8,152 bases of DNA from Sandaracinobacteroides sp041909755 (lineage in GTDB: Bacteria > Pseudomonadota > Alphaproteobacteria > Sphingomonadales > Sphingomonadaceae). How positions within the stretch are numbered: the stretch's first letter is position 1; each line of letters begins with the position of its first letter. The position numbers were made by a program, and so were the translations under genes. This document shows positions 5,970 to 8,152 of the stretch, piece after piece. Below the pieces are notes generated by a model. It searched no databases, was not told the origin of the DNA, and saw nothing but the letters and a program-made list of their open reading frames with translations. The stretch covers positions 1-8,152 of the forward strand of contig NZ_JAYRCW010000104.1 of NCBI RefSeq assembly GCF_041909755.1. Direction: 5' to 3'.

Positions 5970-6015
5970 GGCCGGGCGCTAGGTTGGGCGCCTTGCCCGT
6001 GCAATTCAAGCCGGC
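5970..6015. promoter_or_regulatory. Candidate LytTR binding direct repeat in the divergent gap
   Basis: The 46-bp gap between the LytTR gene and the acyltransferase gene contains TAGGTTGGG at 5980-5988. This fits the published LytTR half-site pattern [TA][AC][CA]GTTN[AG][TG] at seven of eight informative positions. After exactly 12 bases comes GCAATTCAA (6001-6009), which fits at five of eight. The 21-bp period is the one known for AlgR/AgrA-type sites. A GGCGC/GCGCC inverted repeat (5975-5979/5988-5992) overlaps the first half-site. The match could be chance. Confidence 0.35.
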
Positions 6016-7221
6016 ATGACAGACATTCCTGAACCCGGCCGCGATCCGGCCAGACCCGCTGACGCCTGTTCCGGTCAGGTCCGCCGACTGGATCTGGACT
6101 GGCTCCGCATCTGCGCCTTTGCGCTCCTCATCCTTTATCACACCGGGATGTTCTACGTGACGTGGGACTGGCATGTGAAAAGCCCCCGCGCGTCCGACGT
6201 GATCGAGCCGCTGATGATGCTGTCCAGCCCCTGGCGGCTGGGGCTGCTTTTCCTGGTCTCGGGCGCCGCCACGCGCTTCCTTTCGGACCGGCTGGCGCCC
6301 GCTGCCCTTGCACGGAACAGGGTTCACCGGCTGCTCTGGCCGCTTCTGTTCGGCATGTTCGTGGTGGTGCCGCCGCAGGCCTATCTGGAAGTGGTTGAAA
6401 AGCTCGGCTGGACCGGCGGCTACCCGGCCTTCATGGGGCTCTATGTGCAGGGCTATGGCGGCTTCTGCCGCAGCGGGGATTGCCTGGCGCTGCCAACATG
6501 GAACCATCTTTGGTTCGTCGCCTATCTGCTGGTCTATGGCCTGCTGCTGGCCGCACTGCTGGCCGCGCGCCCGGCGCTGCCGCGCCTGCCGCACCTGCCC
6601 GACCGTCTCGTCGTTCCGCTGTTCGTGATCGGCCCATGGCTCTGGCTGTGGACGATGCGCGCACTGCTGTTTCCCCGGTTCGATTCCACCCATGCCCTGG
6701 TGGACGACTGGTACAATCACAGTATCTACCTGCCGCTGTTCCTCCTTGGCTTCGTCATCGCCCGGTCCGACAGGATCGCGGAAGCAACGGTCCGGCTGCG
6801 CTGGATCGCGCTCGTCGCCTTTGCGCTCGGCTGGTCCCGGCTGTTCCTGATGGACCTGTCGGACAGGTCGCCGCCCATGGATCTGCTTCTTGGTCGTGGC
6901 CTGCGCGAGCTTCAGGCCTGGGGCGCGATCCTTGCCTGTCTTGGATTTGCCCGCCTGCATCTGTCCGGCGCCGACGGCCCGGCCCGCCGCTGGCTGACCC
7001 GAGCGATCTTCCCCTTCTATATCGTCCACCAGACGGCGATCGTCGTCGCCGCCCATCTGCTGGCGAGACAGGCACTGCCGCTTCCTCTCGAAGCCGGGCT
7101 GGTCTTGCTGGCCACGATTGCGGCCTGTGTGGGCGCGGCCATGGCCGCGATGGCCTGGCCGCCGCTGGGCGCAGTGCTGGGCGTGCCTCCGAAACGCCCG
7201 CTCAGCCCCGGTCGGGCATGA
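6016..7221 (+). CDS. Integral-membrane acyltransferase-3 family protein
   Basis: A 401-residue polytopic membrane protein with the acyltransferase-3 (OpgC/OafA-like) layout. A cytoplasmic N-tail of about 23 residues is followed by RRLDLDWLRICAFALLILYH. This contains the family Arg-X10-His motif (Arg31, His42), thought essential for moving acyl groups across the membrane. Next are SPWRLGLLFLVSGAATRF (71-88), RLLWPLLFGMFVVVPPQAYL (105-123), WNHLWFVAYLLVYG (162-175) and about six further hydrophobic spans, with FPFYIVHQTAIV (332-343) near the end. Such proteins O-acylate surface or periplasmic glycans, lipids or antibiotics; the acceptor cannot be told here. The ATG at 6016 has no strong ribosome site but is the first Met before the family region. 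It is divergent from the membrane LytTR regulator, 46 bases apart, so that regulator may control it. Its last 20 bases overlap the tail of the convergent ATPase gene. Confidence 0.88.
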   Translation: MTDIPEPGRDPARPADACSGQVRRLDLDWLRICAFALLILYHTGMFYVTWDWHVKSPRASDVIEPLMMLSSPWRLGLLFLVSGAATRFLSDRLAPAALARNRVHRLLWPLLFGMFVVVPPQAYLEVVEKLGWTGGYPAFMGLYVQGYGGFCRSGDCLALPTWNHLWFVAYLLVYGLLLAALLAARPALPRLPHLPDRLVVPLFVIGPWLWLWTMRALLFPRFDSTHALVDDWYNHSIYLPLFLLGFVIARSDRIAEATVRLRWIALVAFALGWSRLFLMDLSDRSPPMDLLLGRGLRELQAWGAILACLGFARLHLSGADGPARRWLTRAIFPFYIVHQTAIVVAAHLLARQALPLPLEAGLVLLATIAACVGAAMAAMAWPPLGAVLGVPPKRPLSPGRA

Positions 7222-8152
7222 TCCGCTTCATGAACTGGTCGAACATCGGCACCGTGAAGGCCGTGTCGCCATGGGCCGGGGAATAAAGCATGCCCTTGCG
7301 GATCAGGCTGTTGCGGATCGGCGCCAGCTGCGTCACCAGCTTGCCCAGCATCTCGGCAATGTCGCCCGACCGGTGCGGCCCCGGCCCCAGCTCCGCCATG
7401 GCGCGCATGTAGCGCTTTTCCGAAGGCGTCAGCCGGTCGAACCGCACCCGGAAAAAGCTGGCGTCCAGCTCTGCCAGCGCGGTCACCCCGGCATTCTCCA
7501 CGTCCAGCACGCTGATGGGGGAGGCAAAGGCGAGATCCCAGGCATGCTTGCCCCATTCCTGCAGGAAATAGGGATAGCCCTGCGTCGCGGCCACGATGGC
7601 ATCCACGGCAGCCGGCTCGATCGACTCCTCCTCCCGCTCGATCGGGATCACGATGGCATTGCGCGCCGCGCCGGGCGCAAGGGCCGCCACCTCCACATAT
7701 TCGAACAGCCGCTCGGCATAGCTTTTCGCCCGCCCCATCTGCCCCAGCAGCTGCGGCAGCCCGGCCGCCACCAGCCCCACCGGCAGCTGCGCCTGCGCCA
7801 CGGCATGCAGCGCCGAAATCAGCGCCGCCATCTCCGCCTCCTTCACATACTGGATCTCGTCGATCGCCAGGATCGCGGCCGTCCCCCGCTCCTTCGCGGC
7901 CTCGCCCACCGCCAGCAGCAGCTCGGTCAGGTCCACTTCCAGGTCGCCGGAATCCGCCACGCCCTTCTCGGGCTCGGCGTCGATGGTCACCTCGATGTCG
8001 TGATAGGCCACCTTCAGCTTCGCGAAACCCGCCAGAGCGCGCAACGCCTTGCGCGCGCCCGCCTTGGCCGATTCCATCCGGTCCAGCTTCAGCAGCAGCG
8101 CCCGCAAAGGGGCCGCCAGCATCGCCGGCAGGGATCGCCCCTCCGGCGCCTC
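7202..8152 (-). CDS. AAA-type ATPase, C-terminal 316 codons (5' end off the right edge)
   Basis: The frame is open to the window edge: ten codons (EAPEGRSLPA) precede the first in-window ATG at 8122, and the Walker A loop expected for this fold is absent, so the true start lies beyond 8152. Counting visible residues, Walker B is ILAIDEIQYV (94-103). It is followed by a helix and LPVGLVAAGLPQL, a sensor-1-like strand (123-135). The lid has GYPYFLQEWGKHAWDLA (192-208). A C-terminal winged helix runs from about 228: FFRVRFDRLTPSEKRYMRAM, then GPHRSGDIAEMLG, then IRKGMLYSPAHGDTAFTVP. This resembles the archaeal ATPase/Orc1-Cdc6-like AAA proteins with a wHTH tail, seen in bacteria as stand-alone genes of unknown function. 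The nearby 'VDLTELLLAVGEAAKERG' precedes Walker B as usual. The tail overlaps the acyltransferase gene by 20 bases in convergent orientation. A role in DNA-linked regulation or defence is possible but not shown. Confidence 0.85.
   Translation of the reverse strand, partial: EAPEGRSLPAMLAAPLRALLLKLDRMESAKAGARKALRALAGFAKLKVAYHDIEVTIDAEPEKGVADSGDLEVDLTELLLAVGEAAKERGTAAILAIDEIQYVKEAEMAALISALHAVAQAQLPVGLVAAGLPQLLGQMGRAKSYAERLFEYVEVAALAPGAARNAIVIPIEREEESIEPAAVDAIVAATQGYPYFLQEWGKHAWDLAFASPISVLDVENAGVTALAELDASFFRVRFDRLTPSEKRYMRAMAELGPGPHRSGDIAEMLGKLVTQLAPIRNSLIRKGMLYSPAHGDTAFTVPMFDQFMKRIMPDRG

Noticed and set aside
4120..6032. Two long plus-strand open frames (about 410 codons each) across the oxygenase and LytTR genes
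   Set aside because: Both are Arg/Pro/Gln/His-rich with no motif, opposite two well-supported minus-strand genes.
5938..7056. 372-codon open frame on the minus strand opposite the acyltransferase gene
   Set aside because: Its composition (Gln, Arg, Gly, His rich) and lack of domain pattern mark it as an antisense shadow. The plus strand encodes a clear polytopic acyltransferase-3 protein.
8120..8122. ATG at 8122 as the start of the AAA ATPase
   Set aside because: The frame continues upstream to the window edge with family-like residues. Starting there would give an ATPase without a Walker A loop, so it is an internal Met.
1..8152. tRNA or rRNA genes, CRISPR repeats, insertion sequence ends, transposase or phage genes
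   Set aside because: I looked on both strands and saw no such pattern. Nearly all sequence is accounted for by ordinary genes with short gaps.

Overview
This is a high-GC stretch (roughly two-thirds G+C by eye) of tightly packed bacterial chromosome. Protein family content and codon use point to an alphaproteobacterium, most likely in or near the Sphingomonadales. The markers are a membrane-anchored LytTR regulator, a JmjC/cupin_8-type protein, an acyltransferase-3 protein and a GntR/FCD-controlled CoA-transferase plus lyase pair. The taxon is an inference from gene style, not from a marker gene. I found no rRNA, tRNA, CRISPR array, insertion sequence or phage gene.

Region 1 (1-4000) looks like a small carbon-acid catabolic locus. 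An HMG-CoA-lyase-type enzyme (minus strand, 281-1204) and a family III CoA-transferase (plus strand, 1315-2514) are divergently transcribed from a 110-bp gap. That gap contains the perfect palindrome ATTGTATACAAT. A GntR/FCD regulator (minus, 3279-3932) carries the same 12-bp palindrome 50 bp upstream of its own start. This ties the regulator to the enzyme pair and to itself. The simplest model is that the transferase makes a branched hydroxy-dicarboxyl-CoA (for example 3-hydroxy-3-methylglutaryl-CoA), the lyase cleaves it to acetyl-CoA plus a keto acid, and the regulator senses a related acid. The start of an exported SRPBCC-like protein (minus, runs off the left edge) follows the lyase. An unrecognised four-helix membrane protein (minus, 2590-3192) lies between transferase and regulator.

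Region 2 (4024-7221) holds a LytTR regulator with an N-terminal membrane domain (minus, 5094-5969), followed 11 bp later by a JmjC/cupin_8 putative 2-oxoglutarate oxygenase (minus, 4024-5082). Both are divergent from an integral-membrane acyltransferase-3 protein (plus, 6016-7221). The 46-bp divergent gap contains a candidate LytTR-type direct repeat. The unit may be a membrane-sensing switch for cell-surface acylation and a hydroxylation reaction.

Region 3 (7202-8152) is the C-terminal 316 codons of an AAA-type ATPase (minus). Its Walker A part lies beyond the right edge, and its 3' end overlaps the acyltransferase gene by 20 bp tail to tail.

No wholly new system is proven here. The best lead is the self-contained GntR regulon with two identical operators controlling a CoA-transferase/lyase pair of unknown exact substrate.
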